Of a DNA stretch of 64,000 bases, positions 25,889 through 39,500 are shown in pieces. The translations under genes and the position numbers were made by a program. Origin of the DNA: Circinella umbellata (taxonomy: Eukaryota; Mucoromycota; Mucoromycetes; Mucorales; Lichtheimiaceae); the NCBI GenBank assembly GCA_025093555.1, contig JAIWNF010000004.1, forward strand, positions 310,001 to 374,000, written 5' to 3'. A model generated the notes under the pieces. That model was not told the DNA's origin. It saw only the letters and a list, made by a program, of their open reading frames with translations, and did not search any database. The stretch's first letter is position 1. Each line of letters starts with the position of its first letter.

Positions 25889-28800
25889 ATGCTAAACGAA
25901 AGTTCTCGATTAAGCATCAATAACAGCAATCCCAGGCGAATTTCTGGATCGCATAATCGTCGTCCTTCAGAAAGACCCAAAGGGATTAAAAAACCGATCG
26001 AAGAAAAAGGAACTAATATTCAAGTTGTTTTACGATGCCGGTATAGATTGTCATATTTTTTCCCTCCCTAATATACTTTTTTACAGTTTTAATATATTAA
26101 TCTATTGTCCGGAAATTATCTTTAGAGGGCGAAACGAACATGAAATTTCGGCCAATTCACCCGTCATATTAGATGCAAGACGTCGTGATGCAGTTTTAAG
26201 AAACACAGGAAAAGACAAAGAATATTCATTCGATCGTGTCTTTGGACCTGAATCAACACAAGAAGAAATTTATAGAGAGGTGGCTCAACCTATTCTTGAT
26301 GAAGTGCTTTTAGGGTTTGTAAATTCAGCATATATATTCGGTTGATATGGAAAAAGAAGAATAGCTAAAAAAAGAAAAAATAAACTTAATATCATCACCA
26401 TAGATACAACTGTACTATATTTGCATATGGCCAGACTGGTACAGGAAAAACGTAAATAATTTTTATTTTTTATTTTTTCAAACAATATATAGAGGGAGGT
26501 GTACAATATGCTAAGCTAATATTATTTATATGGACATATATACATATGTTTAGATATACAATGGAAGGAGAGCTTGAAGAACGGCAAGGACGATTAACAC
26601 CTCGCGCTGGCATCATTCCTCGTGCAATCTATAAATTATTTGAAACGCTCGACTCTGAACACGCTGAATACTCAGTAAAAGTCTCATTGATAGAATTATA
26701 TAATGAAGAGTTACGTGATTTACTTAACAATGATGATTCACGTACCTTACGAATATTCGAGGATCAAAGCGGGTCAGGTGTTATTGTACAGGGTATGGAA
26801 GAGTCAATTGTTTCAACTGCAGGGGAAGCTTTAGCTATTATGCAAGAAGGAAGCAAAAATCGAAGTATTGCTTTTACAAAGTGTAATGAAAAATCAAGGT
26901 AAATATATATATATATATATATCTAAATTGAGCTGTTTTTGTACATTCGTCTATAAGGTGGTTAATATATACTATTTTAACGAAACACTACCTATCAACT
27001 ATCATAGCCGTTCCCATTGTATTTTTACACTGACTGTTCACATTAAAGAAATTATACCTGGTGGTGAAGAGGTACTCAAAGTGGGCAAGTTGAATTTGGT
27101 GGATCTGGCTGGTTCTGAAAACATTAATCGATCAGGTGCAGAACACGCAAGAGCAAGAGAGGCCGGGATGATCAACCAAAGTTTGTTAACACTGGGACGT
27201 GTAATTAATCACCTCGTGGATCACTCGCAACATGTTCCGTACAGGTGAGAAAAATACAAATGTAGGAAGAGATTGATTGAGAGGGGATATAAATATATTG
27301 ATTAGCATATGTATTTTTTTAATAGAGAAAGCAAATTAACACGATTATTAAAAGATTCTCTCGGGGGAAGAACAAAAACGTGCCTCTTAGCAACAGTTTC
27401 TGTTGCAAAAATGAACCAGGAAGAAATTATCAGTACGTTGGATTATGCTAAACGAGCAAAGAATATACGTAATCGTCCTGAAGCCAATCAGCGGATGTAT
27501 CCTAAAGTACTTCTTCGTGAGTATGAGCAAACGATTGAACGACTTAAAGCCGATCTTCAGGTAAGACAAATGAAAATAAATAAAGAATAACAGTGATTAT
27601 GGTGATGATGATAAAACAATAACAAAAAATGAAAACTCACTCGGATTTGGATAAACAAAAATAAACAAATAGGCATCAAGAGAGCAAAAAGGTGTTTATT
27701 TATCACAACAAACTTATAGCATGCTTAATGATGAAAATCAAAGTAGCAAAGATCGTGTGATTGAGTTATCAAGAGATGTGGAAGGTTTACGGGACTCATT
27801 ACGTGAAAAAACCAAAGAATTGGATGAAAAATCGGATTTACTATTTGGAAAGGAATCTGAATTGGCACAAGTACAGGTAATGATCTACTCTTAGGGAATC
27901 TTTTTTAAACTGCTTAAGCGATTATCATTTTTCTCTAATCTGTTTTATTATTATAATCTCTTGATATCAATAGGCAAATTTAAGGATTTTGGATAAAAAA
28001 CTGGGTGATGAAATTACGCAATTGACTGAACGAGTGGGGGAAGTAAGTGTCAGATAATCAACAAAAAATAAAAATAAAAGTATTTGTAGGTGGATTCAAG
28101 AAGCTAAACACTTCTCCTTTTTTTGTTATTATTATTATAAAGTGTACAAACAAGACCGAAGATTCAATAGAAGCTATTATACAGTCTTTGGAAAAAAATT
28201 CAGATGTGATGCAAGCGCTGGTTCGACAAGGCATCAAAGCACAAAATGAATTTTCAAATAAAATGGATAAAATTCGAAACAAATTACGAGAGGAAACACA
28301 GCGTAAAAAGGAGCGTGCAGAAAAAGAAGTGTTTAACTTTTTTAATTCTTTTGAAAGTGAATTGAATAGTCTCATTGGAAATGTAAGTCATTATCGTTTA
28401 TTTATATTCCAACAAAAAAGAGGAAGAGAAGGAACTAATAGAGTTACAAATATCAACAAATATATCTTTTGTAGGTTCGTACTATTGAAGATCATTTTAC
28501 GCGAACATATAAACAGCATGTACAAGATGAACGGCAGCATATTGAAGCACAAAACATATCTGTATCAAAAATCCGCGACGCAACCATAAATAATATGGCT
28601 GAAGAGGTAAAAAAAAAAGGAACTATAATCATTTTACTGATGTTTATAATTATATATGAATCGATTGTTATATTAACTGTTTTGTTGTAATGTTACACAA
28701 ACAGCGCCGACGCATAAAAAGACAGTATTCACAGGTGCAAAATTTTATAGATAGTGAAACGGCCAAAGAAAAACTTGCAGAACAAACTCTACTGAATGGA

Positions 28801-29363
28801 ATCAATACCATGGTTTCAGAATGGACAAAATCACGGGGACAACGGTTAGAAAAGTCCATGAAAGATTTTCAAAGCTCAATTAGAGACAACGCACATTTTA
28901 TCGAAAGGTTTCAAGGAGATTTTAGTAATATGGTCGATTCTACAATCAAGACTAATACAAATAGATTAACAGAAGTTCAAACGGCTCAAGATACTATTTT
29001 GGAACAACAAGATATGTTTCAAGATGTAAGTAATCGTAATAGATAGATAACATCATCATGATGCATTTAAGTTAAATCTTTTTGATTACTGTTTCTCTTT
29101 TCTTTGGTTAATTCATTTATTAACCAATTTCTCATTAGATAAATACCAACATTTCAACACTTAAGCAACAAGGTGGTTCCCATCACGATCAAGTTTTAGA
29201 AGATCTTAATGTCGGGCAAACTTTGGTGGCATCTACATGTGATGAAATAGAGCAAGCACGATCCAATTCTCGGAAACGACCTCTTTTCGACGATTGTACA
29301 AATGTATCACCAAATTCTTTAAAACAACAAAAGCTATCCTCATCCTCACCCTCCGATTTGTAA
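25889..29363 (+). CDS. Kinesin-5 (BimC/Eg5/Cut7) mitotic motor
   Basis: Twelve exons: 25889-26040, 26126-26314, 26404-26451, 26554-26898, 27008-27244, 27326-27560, 27673-27876, 27974-28042, 28155-28382, 28475-28606, 28705-29025, 29139-29363. They give 794 residues. Kinesin-5 is a homotetrameric plus-end motor that slides antiparallel spindle microtubules apart. The motor domain covers about residues 43-390. It has N-I-Q-V-V at the start, P-loop G-Q-T-G-T-G-K-T at 123-130, switch I N-E-K-S-S-R-S-H at 241-248 and switch II D-L-A-G-S-E at 277-282. Neck and coiled coil follow. The subfamily is clear from [15 protein letters not shown] and [13 protein letters not shown]. It is shorter than most family members (about 900-1200) and shows no clear BimC box. 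The exon starting at 28155 uses an AAG acceptor and is the least certain join. Confidence 0.9.
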
Positions 29364-29577
29364 ATATAATAAAACATAAATCAGTCATTAGTTTTTGTAA
29401 AAAGAAATAAGCAAATCAACGATCTTGTTAATTATCGTCATTATACTCTTTTATACAGAAAAGAAAAGTATTTATTTGTCAATGTGTTTTACTATAATTA
29501 TTATTACACACTTTGATGTCACTGACATCTTATTATTATTTTGACGGTAGTGGTTGCTTTCCTTTGGCATTTGTTGT

Positions 29578-32500
29578 CTAATGTTTCAGGAAGAAATCTG
29601 TTACTCGGATTTTGTGCTACAGCAAATTGTTTTTGTATATATAATGGTAAAAGCAAAGTAGAACATAATATACCTTATATGGATCCGATGCAGCGATAAG
29701 TGCTTGCATTTCCTTTTCAACATCATCATCATCAGAATCAACAGAAATCAATTTATCGACTGGAAGCTATTGCAACAATAAATAAAATTCCTATCATGGT
29801 TATGACAAATCTATTTCTCTTCTCCTCCTCCTTCTCTAATCAGTAATAATACCTTTTTTCGATTTATTAAATTCTAAAATATCAATACAATTACATAATT
29901 AGTGCTGTTGTTAAAATAGACTATAAATCCCTTACTTGATATCCTTATCCGTATAATATAAGTATGCACCTCTGAATACATAATAAACTATCAATCACTT
30001 ACTCTCTTACGACGTTTTCGTAATGGCTCTTCTTGCGGCAAGTCTTCTTCAGCTTTGATCTTATAACTGTAACATTATTATTTTTTTTTGATTAATTAAT
30101 AGATAGATAGATAGATATCTTTACTATCTTTACAAAAGAAAATAGTGAAAGGTACCTTTGGTTGTTGATGCTTCGTAATGTCATTTTTGAATTACCTCCT
30201 CTCGCGTTTGATACGGATACCGATCGCTCTGTATTAGAAGGATCAACTCTTGCTGATGTTGTTTCCTCAACAGGTTTTTTCACCCCATTCTGATGCTGTT
30301 TATAATCCTTTTCATTTCAAATAATATAAATTGGTATATTAACTAGTAGTGATACAAGTGCCAAATAGACAAAAAATATAAAAAAAGGTAAATTAGTTAC
30401 TTTACTAGAAGAGGCTAATGGTCTATTTGGTGCTGTTGGTGTTGTCGTTTCTTGGTGTTGTCGTAATGAACCTTGAGAATTAGTAGCATAATTAGTAGTG
30501 ACTATGGACGTAGGAGATGATCCCGAGTTAAGACGATTTTCAAGAGATTGATGGCTAAATAAGAATAATATTGAGAGAAGAGAAACGTTGATAGACCGAT
30601 AAACTTAATATACTTTTGTATAGATTTAATTGCGATAATTCGAATTACCGTTCTTTTTCTTGCTTTAACTCTTCTGCTAATGCACTATTATGATCTACTA
30701 AATCACTCTTCTCTTGTCTCAATTTTTCCAGTTCCATTTCATATCTGTATACACATATGTTGTAATCCGAGTTAGATAGTATAAAATTCCACTATTTAAA
30801 AATGTCACTGATAACTGTGGTAATGTTAAGTACCCTACCTTTGGTTGGAAGTTATCCTCTCTTGTTGAAGATCCTAATATGAGAGCCGTATAATTTTAGC
30901 AGCGGATATATCATCCGTTATTATTATATTATAATGAAACCTTGTTGTTTTTTTTACCTTGATCTCAGTTCGCATCTTATCGATAGTTTGAGAATAAGTG
31001 GAGGTTTCTTTAGCATGCCTTTCGTTTATTTTCAGTACCCTAATTTATATAAGTCAACATTTGGCATGAGAATATTAGCCGTTTCCCTATTTCTTCTTCC
31101 ATGGATACAATAATAGATAATAGTGTAAAACACGTCACTTCTCTTCAAGATCATTGGTAGCTATGCGTTCACGTTCGCTATCAAATGCTTTTTTCTGTAA
31201 CTCGGTTTCATCAAGCATTTTTCCCATCTCCATGATACTATTATTAGTAAAAAAATAATACATTATTTGTGATCAATAAATGTGCCCCGCAAATAACTAC
31301 CACCATACTATTATATATTACTTTGCTTGTATCTTCGATAATTCACTTTTTAATCCGATACATATTTCATGAGTTGTATTGATATTTTCTTTCAATTGTT
31401 TTGATTGAGTAGTATGGCTGGATAATTCTAAAGTCATTTCTTGAACGTTATTTTGAAGACTTTGAATTTCATTTACATACTTTTCTTGATTTTCAACGTC
31501 TTGTAGTTCTCCTGAACCACAACCAAAAATTATTTGAATGTAATTACTAATATGCATATGATTATACGATTGGGCATTGGTCTTATTTCTATTATTAAAT
31601 AAAAAAATAATATACCATGATCCTTTGCACGTTCAGTCTCATATTCTTCTATCAAAGAAAGTATTGATGACTTCAACTCTTCATGTTCTGATCGTAGTTT
31701 TAAGACTATAGTATCCAATTCTGTATAATTTCCCTTCAAATGACTTAATTGTTCAAGTACTAAACATAAAAAAAAATATTAATGAACATGCAGAAAAATA
31801 GAAACAAAAATATCGCCCATAGTAGCAATATAATAAGTAATAATGTTGCATATCCGTACATTGATTGCAATATCTTCGTTCAAAGTCCTCAAATGTCTTG
31901 GTATTGTCATTTCTAGTTTCGTTACATGTATTAGCAAATTTTTTAAGGTCACTCATTACAGATGAAAATGCTTCGTATCGGCCACGTAAACTAGTAACAC
32001 TATATATAAGATATATTTTTTAAGTGTTAGCATTGACATAATTCATAGTAGATTTAATTAAACAAATGAAAACTAAATGTATACAAACCTAGTATCAAAT
32101 TGATGTTGTCTCGAAAGCATAATTTCTACCCAATTTGTTAATTCAGTTGCTTGTCTCTCCTTTTGATTAATACATTGTTGTTGTGAATCTATTGTTGTTT
32201 GCAACACCTTTATTTCATTTGTCACATAGTTGTATTTTTGCACTTGTTCAACAAGCTTTTCTTTGCATATACGAGCTAGTTGTTCAATTTCATCAACTTG
32301 AGTAATAGAAGTAGTGTTTATTTGTTGCTTTTGATGAGGTTGTAATATAAATGATGGATGTTGAGACGATGGAGCAGAGCGTGATTGTTGCTGATGCACT
32401 GATGCGGTACGGCTTTTACTACTGTTTGAACTTATTGTCATAGGTGGTTTATTATTATAAAATAATTTATTAGTAAAAGTAGTATCACGGACATTTCGTT

Positions 32501-34061
32501 CCATAACTGCAGATTGCGGGTTTTGTTGTGATAATAATACTTGATTATTCTCTTCTTCTTCATCATCGTCATCTGCGAACACTCCCATAGAAGAGCGAGT
32601 TTGAAATACACTAGATGGGCGATTATTATGTATAAGATAAGGACCTTTTTCTGGTAAATTATGCTTATTATTATCATTAGCGGCTACGCCATCGTTGTTG
32701 CTGTTCATTTCTTCGTAATTACGACAATTATCACTGGTGCGATCATTGTTACTACTCGTTTTTAAATTAACATTTTGACTTTCTTTTTTCGTTGATGGCA
32801 GTGGGATGATAGAAGAAAATGAAGAAGTAATTGATAAATTTTCCGGTGGTGATGTTGGTATCAATTGTCCTTGTTGCTGCTCTCTATTATTGTTACGATC
32901 ATGTTGCGTTTCAGTACAAGGAGCAGAAATTGAAGAGTGAGATAGTGGTTGCTCCTCAACTGATTTATTTAAATTTTCTAACGAAGTTGGTGGTAAAAAA
33001 TAAGATGATGTTAATGGAAAACTAGTTGTAGAACGTGATGATGGCGGTGTACCCTGTTGATGGCGATATGAATCAAGAGGTAATTGTATATGCTTTTGTT
33101 TCTGACTCTCATCATCGGAACTATCGCTATCAATGCTGGGTTTGTACATGTGGGTAAATGTAGATGTAGGTGTAGGTGTTGCATGGGGTGTTTTTGGTGC
33201 TTGAGGAGGTGAAGAAAGAGATTCACTGTGATGATGATTAGAAGCTGTCGACGATGACGGCTCTGATAATTGGTAATGCTTTTTGATGGGAACAGTAAAA
33301 AGGGGTTCCTCTTTTTTCCTGTGAAGTTGTTGCTGTTCATTATATGAAGGAATAAGAGGAAGTGGTTGCCGTTTAGCGTTAATACGAGAAGGATCTGATT
33401 TCATTATGCGTTGTTGCTGTTGATAAGGTTGTTTGGTTTCTAAAACTGATTGTACAGAATGGTGAATTGGTAAAACTGATGTCATTGGATTAACAATACC
33501 ACTATATTCTTTTTTGATTTTAACAGTAGAAGTGGTGCTACTTCTATTACTATTATTGGTTTTTTTGAATAAACTTGAAATAAAGCTCGCTGGATCAGCT
33601 ACCATGTCATTATTGTTATTATTATCATTTTTACTATTATCGTCGTCACTGATGATGATGGTGTCGTTACTTTTATTTATCTTGGCGATGCTTAAGTTGG
33701 AGCTCTTATTGCCATTATTATTTGTACGCCATGATGATGGCTTGGATCCAGATACTGCTGCTCCTGGTCTTTGTGTATATAGTGGTTTCTTATCAAGAGA
33801 TGTGCATATTTAGTAGTGTTAGCTATATAACATAAATAATATAACAAGAAAACAAAATAGTAATAACTAGCATGTGTTATATACCTCTGGATTATTATTG
33901 TTAGATAAACTTTCTACTGTTGATGAACCAACAACATAATTAATGGGAGTTGTTGAAGAAGATGATGGTGACGCTGAAGGTGTAAATCTTCGTGATGGAT
34001 TTGGTTTATAGCTAAAAGAGACCGTCGTTTTGTTATCATGTTCATCCTCTTTAGAACGCAT
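29578..34061 (-). CDS. Uncharacterised coiled-coil protein with SIM-like and PIP-box-like C-terminus
   Basis: Fifteen minus-strand exons: 33885-34061, 32089-33788, 31860-31999, 31616-31759, 31322-31511, 31139-31237, 30958-31039, 30839-30873, 30649-30744, 30401-30554, 30156-30307, 30003-30066, 29853-29873, 29674-29766, 29578-29616. They give 1061 residues. I do not recognise the family. Residues 1-555 are disordered (Ser/Asn/Gln/His/Pro-rich, many S-P and T-P sites). About 560-890 is heptad-rich coiled coil. A basic cluster R-K-R-R-K-R at about 1006 looks like a nuclear signal. T-I-I-I-S-D-D-D at 102-109 and L-I-S-V-D-S-D-D-D-D at 1024-1033 look like SUMO-interaction motifs. The last 12 residues contain K-I-R-V-T-D-F-F, close to a PCNA-interacting box but with K instead of Q. 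A nuclear role at replication or repair sites is inference. It ends 214 bases from the kinesin-5 stop, in convergent orientation. Confidence 0.78.
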
Positions 34062-34212
34062 TTTTGTATGAATTTTTCCAAAGAAAAAAAAAATAAAAAA
34101 AAGGAGAAAGAAAATATTAAAAAAACGGCACTTTAATTTTATTATGCATTTATTTACAAAAGGGGGAGTGGGTGACTTTGGGTAACTATAACAAAAAATT
34201 ATCAGCTTTTTT

Positions 34213-36521
34213 TTAAACGAGCATCTTGGACATGTAAGGTCCTAATAAAAGTAAGAATAATAGAAAAAGAAAGTTAATATATTAATCATCCATATTTCAT
34301 TCATTATTAATGTAAAAAAATATCTATATGAACAACAACAACAACAATAATAATAATCATCTTACCATCAAGGTGATAACCAAGTTTGGCATAATAATGT
34401 CGAACACCAACGCCAGAAATGACGCTTAACTTTACACTACCATGCTCTTCTCTAGCAATTCTTTCTGCTTCCTCCATTAACAATGTACCAAAGCCTTGAT
34501 GTTGAAACTTGGTTGGATCACGATCATGCATAGGTACCACCGAGCCGTAAACGTGAAGTTCACGAACAATCGACGTTTGACCAGCGGATGTTAACTCTGG
34601 GCGGAAAGTTTGTGGTGAGCATTTACGTAAACGCAACAAACCAACCAAAATATCTTGATGTGGATCTTCATACGATAAAAATGTTTCCCATCCACCATTG
34701 GCAGTATAATCACGTCGAATCAATTCAACTTGATCCGGTTGAATTTTGTGATGAATTTCTGTAATACCCACTTCACGTGTACGTACATCGCGACATTCCG
34801 TTCCCAAATCCTTCATACGATTTAAAGCTAATTCACGCAAATTACCATGTTCTACACCGGATGTGACTAAAGGCATAGGGATATCACGTTGAACACGATA
34901 AATACGGGTCCATGGAGGAACTAAGGCTAAAATTCTTGCAACTAAATCGACCAATGCATTGGGTGTATAATTTTGATATCTGCCTGTACGCCATAATTCG
35001 TATAAACCAGTGCCACGAATGACAAGTGTTGGATAAATTTTGAGGCCATCAGTTCGGAAATCAGGGTTTTCGAAATATTCTTTAAACTGTTCCATATCAC
35101 GCTCCATGCCCACATTGGGAAGATCAGGCATCATATGGGAAACCACCTTGAAACCGGCATCTTTTGATAATTGGAAAGATTCGCATACAGCCTTAACAGT
35201 ATGACCACTGTATAATTTATATCGGGTTAATATGGATGAATTGGATGAAGTTACTTGAAAATATTATCTTTCTAAAGAAAGAAAAGGTACCAGGTTTTTT
35301 TCTTACCGGTTAGTATCTCTAGCAACATCTTCAAATACACTTTGTACACCAACTTCGAGACGTGTACAGCCATAACGTAACATCTGGCTCAAATGAGGCT
35401 TCAAACAATAATCAGGTCGAGTTTCAATGGTGATACCGATACATTTAGTTTGACTTTGTTGCGAATATCTATATTTATATGTACATAAATCCAAGATATT
35501 AGTTACAGAAAAAGTGAAAAAAATAAAAATCATCCTAATAAAAAAAATATGCATACCTGACAGCTTCATCAACATCGTTACTTGAATGGCCCGAAAGAGC
35601 ATCATGAAGATTTGCAATAAACCAATTTCGATAATCTTCATGCATAGACATAAAAGTACCACCCATCAAAATATATTCGACCTTATCCACTGAATGTCCC
35701 AGACTTCTTAATTGCTCAACACGACCACGAGCTTGTTCATATGGATCATATCTTGCTCGAATAGCTCGCATAGATGTTGGTTCGTAACCAGTGTAAGACT
35801 GTGTCGAATATTCAAAATCAGAATCAGGACCACCAGGACAGTATCTAATTGAAAATAAAGGCCCCATAAATGTCAAAGTTCAGCTCAATCCAATTCTTTA
35901 TTTTTTTCTTTCAACTTACACACAAATATTTCCTGTCATTGCAATATGTGGACAACGATGGGGTTTACACATAACAGCTACAACAGCAATCTATATAGAC
36001 ATATAAGAAAAACAAAGTTAGGTACTTAAAAATTTGCATGTAGAACAAGGAAGTAAGAAAAATATACATACACCAGATGCCGTACGGATTGGCTTTGCCT
36101 TAAGCTTAGGCAAAAGAGCAGCACGGTGTTGGTCGGGAATAGCTGCAATAATATCCACAAGCTTTGGTAAGTTTTGAAGCTTATTTCGTCGAGCCACACG
36201 ATTCTTTAATCCATTTAAATTAACGTCCTTCCCAGTTACGGTTGCCGTTACAAGTTCATTGACAATCTCGGCACATGTTTTAACCATCAACTCATGCTAT
36301 GAAAAAAAAAAACGCAGACTGCGGTGAGATCAAACAGTACAAGAATGACGAGACAAAAATTCACAATAGATCTAACATGTACATACCTGAGAGGGTCCTA
36401 TATAATTAACAATGAAATTAAAAAAGTTAGTAAAAAATTGTCATTTACGGTAGCCGCTAAAAAAGACCCTTCTTCTTTTTTTAACTTTTTTTTTTTTACC
36501 TTTTTTATTTTTGGTGGACAT
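34213..36521 (-). CDS. ELP3: Elongator catalytic subunit Elp3 (radical SAM / acetyltransferase)
   Basis: Eight minus-strand exons: 36500-36521, 36387-36397, 36072-36296, 35920-35990, 35557-35844, 35307-35468, 34366-35207, 34213-34241. They give 549 residues, against 547 in human and 557 in yeast. Elp3 adds the carboxymethyl group to wobble uridine 34 of tRNAs, within the Elongator complex. The radical-SAM iron-sulfur cysteines are C99, C109 and C112 (C-x9-C-x2-C, ending Y-C-P-G-G). The C-terminal acetyltransferase domain shows R-E-L-H-V-Y-G, then [13 protein letters not shown], and ends G-P-Y-M-S-K-M. The first two exons are only 22 and 11 bases; they supply a lysine-rich M-S-T-K-N-K-K-G start like that of the yeast protein. 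The gene starts about 4.2 kb from its nearest upstream neighbour. Confidence 0.95.
36387..36397 (-). other. 11-nt microexon in ELP3
   Basis: GACCCTCTCAG is bounded by ATATAG upstream and GTATGT downstream on the minus strand. With the 22-nt first exon it restores a normal Elp3 N-terminus in frame, adding G-P-S-Q. The ATG in the next exon would give a protein lacking the lysine-rich start. Confidence 0.7.
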
Positions 36522-39500
36522 GATCAAATTGGAGAATGGAATGAGAGATCGGGGCAAAGAAAGTTTCTGTAGAACTATTCTCCCCACTTTTGGCTCATTC
36601 AAGAGGTCTACGTGACTGTCTTTTTCTTTTTGCTACTTTTTTTTGCATTAACGCTGTTCCTTAGATTTTTTAGTAGTGAAACCGAGCAACTTGAATTGAA
36701 TAGTAGTTGCTATGTTTCAGATGTCAATTAAGTATAATATGGATGTTTTTAATTTGCTGTCAATTACCCAGGAAGTAAGTGACTATGAAGTCGAGGTCGA
36801 GGGGCGATTAATTACAACAAAGCAGGCTAAAATGAAGGCACTTTCTTCTTAGACAAAAAAAGTTGTCACGAACATCTCTCATACATGAAAATTGTCAAAC
36901 TTTATTTCCAGACCCATTATAGCCTTCAGTAACAGCATTCTCAACATAAAGAGCATCAATTTCTATGTAAGATAGAAAGTATATGTATACACTTATTATT
37001 TATTTTAGTTTAGCTTCATATGAAATATTACATCGTTCAGATATTTTGAATAATAAGTATTGGCAATATTAGTCATTTGTTAATAGTTATTTTTATAGAT
37101 ATTTCCAAGTTATATATTCGCAATAACTGTATATGTGGTGTCTAGATGGTGGGAACGACATATTTATATTATATCAAATTATTGTTAAAATCACCAACAG
37201 GAAAGTCTTGATGAAGTAAAAATATAGAAGAAAACCTTAGTAGGTATGTCAAGCTTCTTGTCACACACTTCAACCCATGATAGTGACAAGTTTGAGAATG
37301 TTTAGCCCATCATATCACTAACACGTACGAAAAGTAGTAGTTGGCCATATCAAGTATAGTTACTAGGCTCTGTAAATTGTATGGCGTATGATTGACAGAC
37401 AATTAGTAGTGAGTACTTGTATTTATCTCTGCCATGTCATACAGGAAGACTAGAAAAAAAATATAATTTTTTTTTTGCAATCCAGAAAATCTCAAAAAGT
37501 TTCTTTCAATGATGCCTTGAATAAGCGATATATCCAATTAACCTTTATACATAAAATCAACTTTTAAATAGTTCTTGTAGCTATACATTGTACGTATATA
37601 CATATATATTATTAATGTTCTTTCAATCCCAACTAAAGAAGACCTCTGATATCTTTACATGGCTTCGATGATTTCTCTGATCACCATTTCTCTCTTCTTT
37701 TCGATCATATCTTTTTTTCAAAAATTTTCAAATACGATTAACCTACCATCTGTTTGTAAGCTGTTGTAGACAAAATGTTATAGTTATCACTCTTGCTGAT
37801 CCATATGCATATTACTTTTCCAGAAATTTTAATCATGTTTGTTTTGATTTATTATTTAATATGAAAGTGTTACTCTTGATATATATATTCCTCTTTTAAT
37901 TTTGGTGCTGTTCCACTACTTCAAAATTGTTACATGCGCATTAGAGTAATCTAAATTTTCTGACGAGTTACTGTTGGTTCAGGACAGAGTAAGAATATAT
38001 TGTATTTATCTGACTAACAGACAAAATTTTGGTCAGATTCAAAAGAGATCGCTTTATATTTATCTTCCAGACAACAATGATGTTACGAATTTATGTGATG
38101 AGAGTTAGCATTTATTATTTTCAATCTTTCGAATATACAGTATCATGTATCTATACATATATACATAACCCATATTCTTTATTAGCATTAATAAAAAGCC
38201 CTACAGTATTTGAAAATTAATATGCTGTTTCTAATAAAACGGCCTTGTTTACTAATCATAAATATTTAATGGTTAACTCTTTGAGTACTTTGAACTGCTA
38301 ATACTGTTGATATCTATTTGCTGTTACTGATTTTAAAATTTGTGGGCCTTTTGCACTTTGTTATTAGATGTTTCTCACTATCGTAGACTACGTCATCATT
38401 GACGTTTTGAATCAGTGTGCCCCCAAAGCTCATATATTGCTGTATTTTATGTGATTATTATACAAGTAACTTTGCCCTTCAGGGCCAGCATTATGGTAGT
38501 CTCCATGTTTTTATGTGTATGGAAAGAGTTAATCTGTGTGACATTTCAAAAAATAAAGTGTCATGTAATGCGCAAAATAACCTAAAAAAGGGGTTATTGT
38601 GATCCTTCTCTGCATTTATCTTTTCTCCGTTATTTTTTCTAAGGAATTCTTGTTATCAATGTATTTCTCTACCAACTTTAATATATGTTGATTGTTAGTC
38701 TAGGGTTTTAAATATTTTACGTCGAAATAAAAACTTTGAGTTTGATTGTCTGACGGGTTTTGATGTATTACAACTATAATAAGATTTTATTTATTTTGAT
38801 AAGAAAATTAAATTAGCATACTTGAATTTTTTTTTCAGTGTAAACATTGCGCTGATGAGGTATTGAAGTTTTTGTCATGGCTATACTTCCACTATTCTAA
38901 TTGAAGACCATGTCGATAATTGAGAGTATATTCTTAAACCACTCGTCTTATTATCTATGATAAAGATTACGTGTTTAAGTTGTGCCATCAAATTATATAT
39001 ATACAATTTAGTAAAATATATATACTGTACGCATTGAAATATTTATTATTGTATTTAACTAAATTAATATATTACATACATAAATAGATGTATGTGTATG
39101 ACTTTAAAAGACCTTTTAAATACCTGAGCTTATTAAAATTATATTACTGCTTGCTTGTTTAATATAATTTAAAGTTTATATACGTACTTGGTTCTTTTGC
39201 ATGACATTGTACATCATACATATTATTAACTTGCAGACGATAATAAAAGGATAAGGAGGAGTCATAATAAAAGAAAGGAAACTGTGGTCTCAATCTGCTA
39301 TTCTTATCATGCATGCTAAGAACCACTATTGACGACGATCTTATCCAATTTTTCAACTTTCCTTTTACGTTTAATAACAGCAACGGTACCGATATTAATG
39401 TTAGTTGAAACAACATACAATAACAGATGTATATAATCGACAATTATCATAGGGGTCAAAAATATATACTTTTAGGTTCGAAAATAAGCTTAATCCATTT

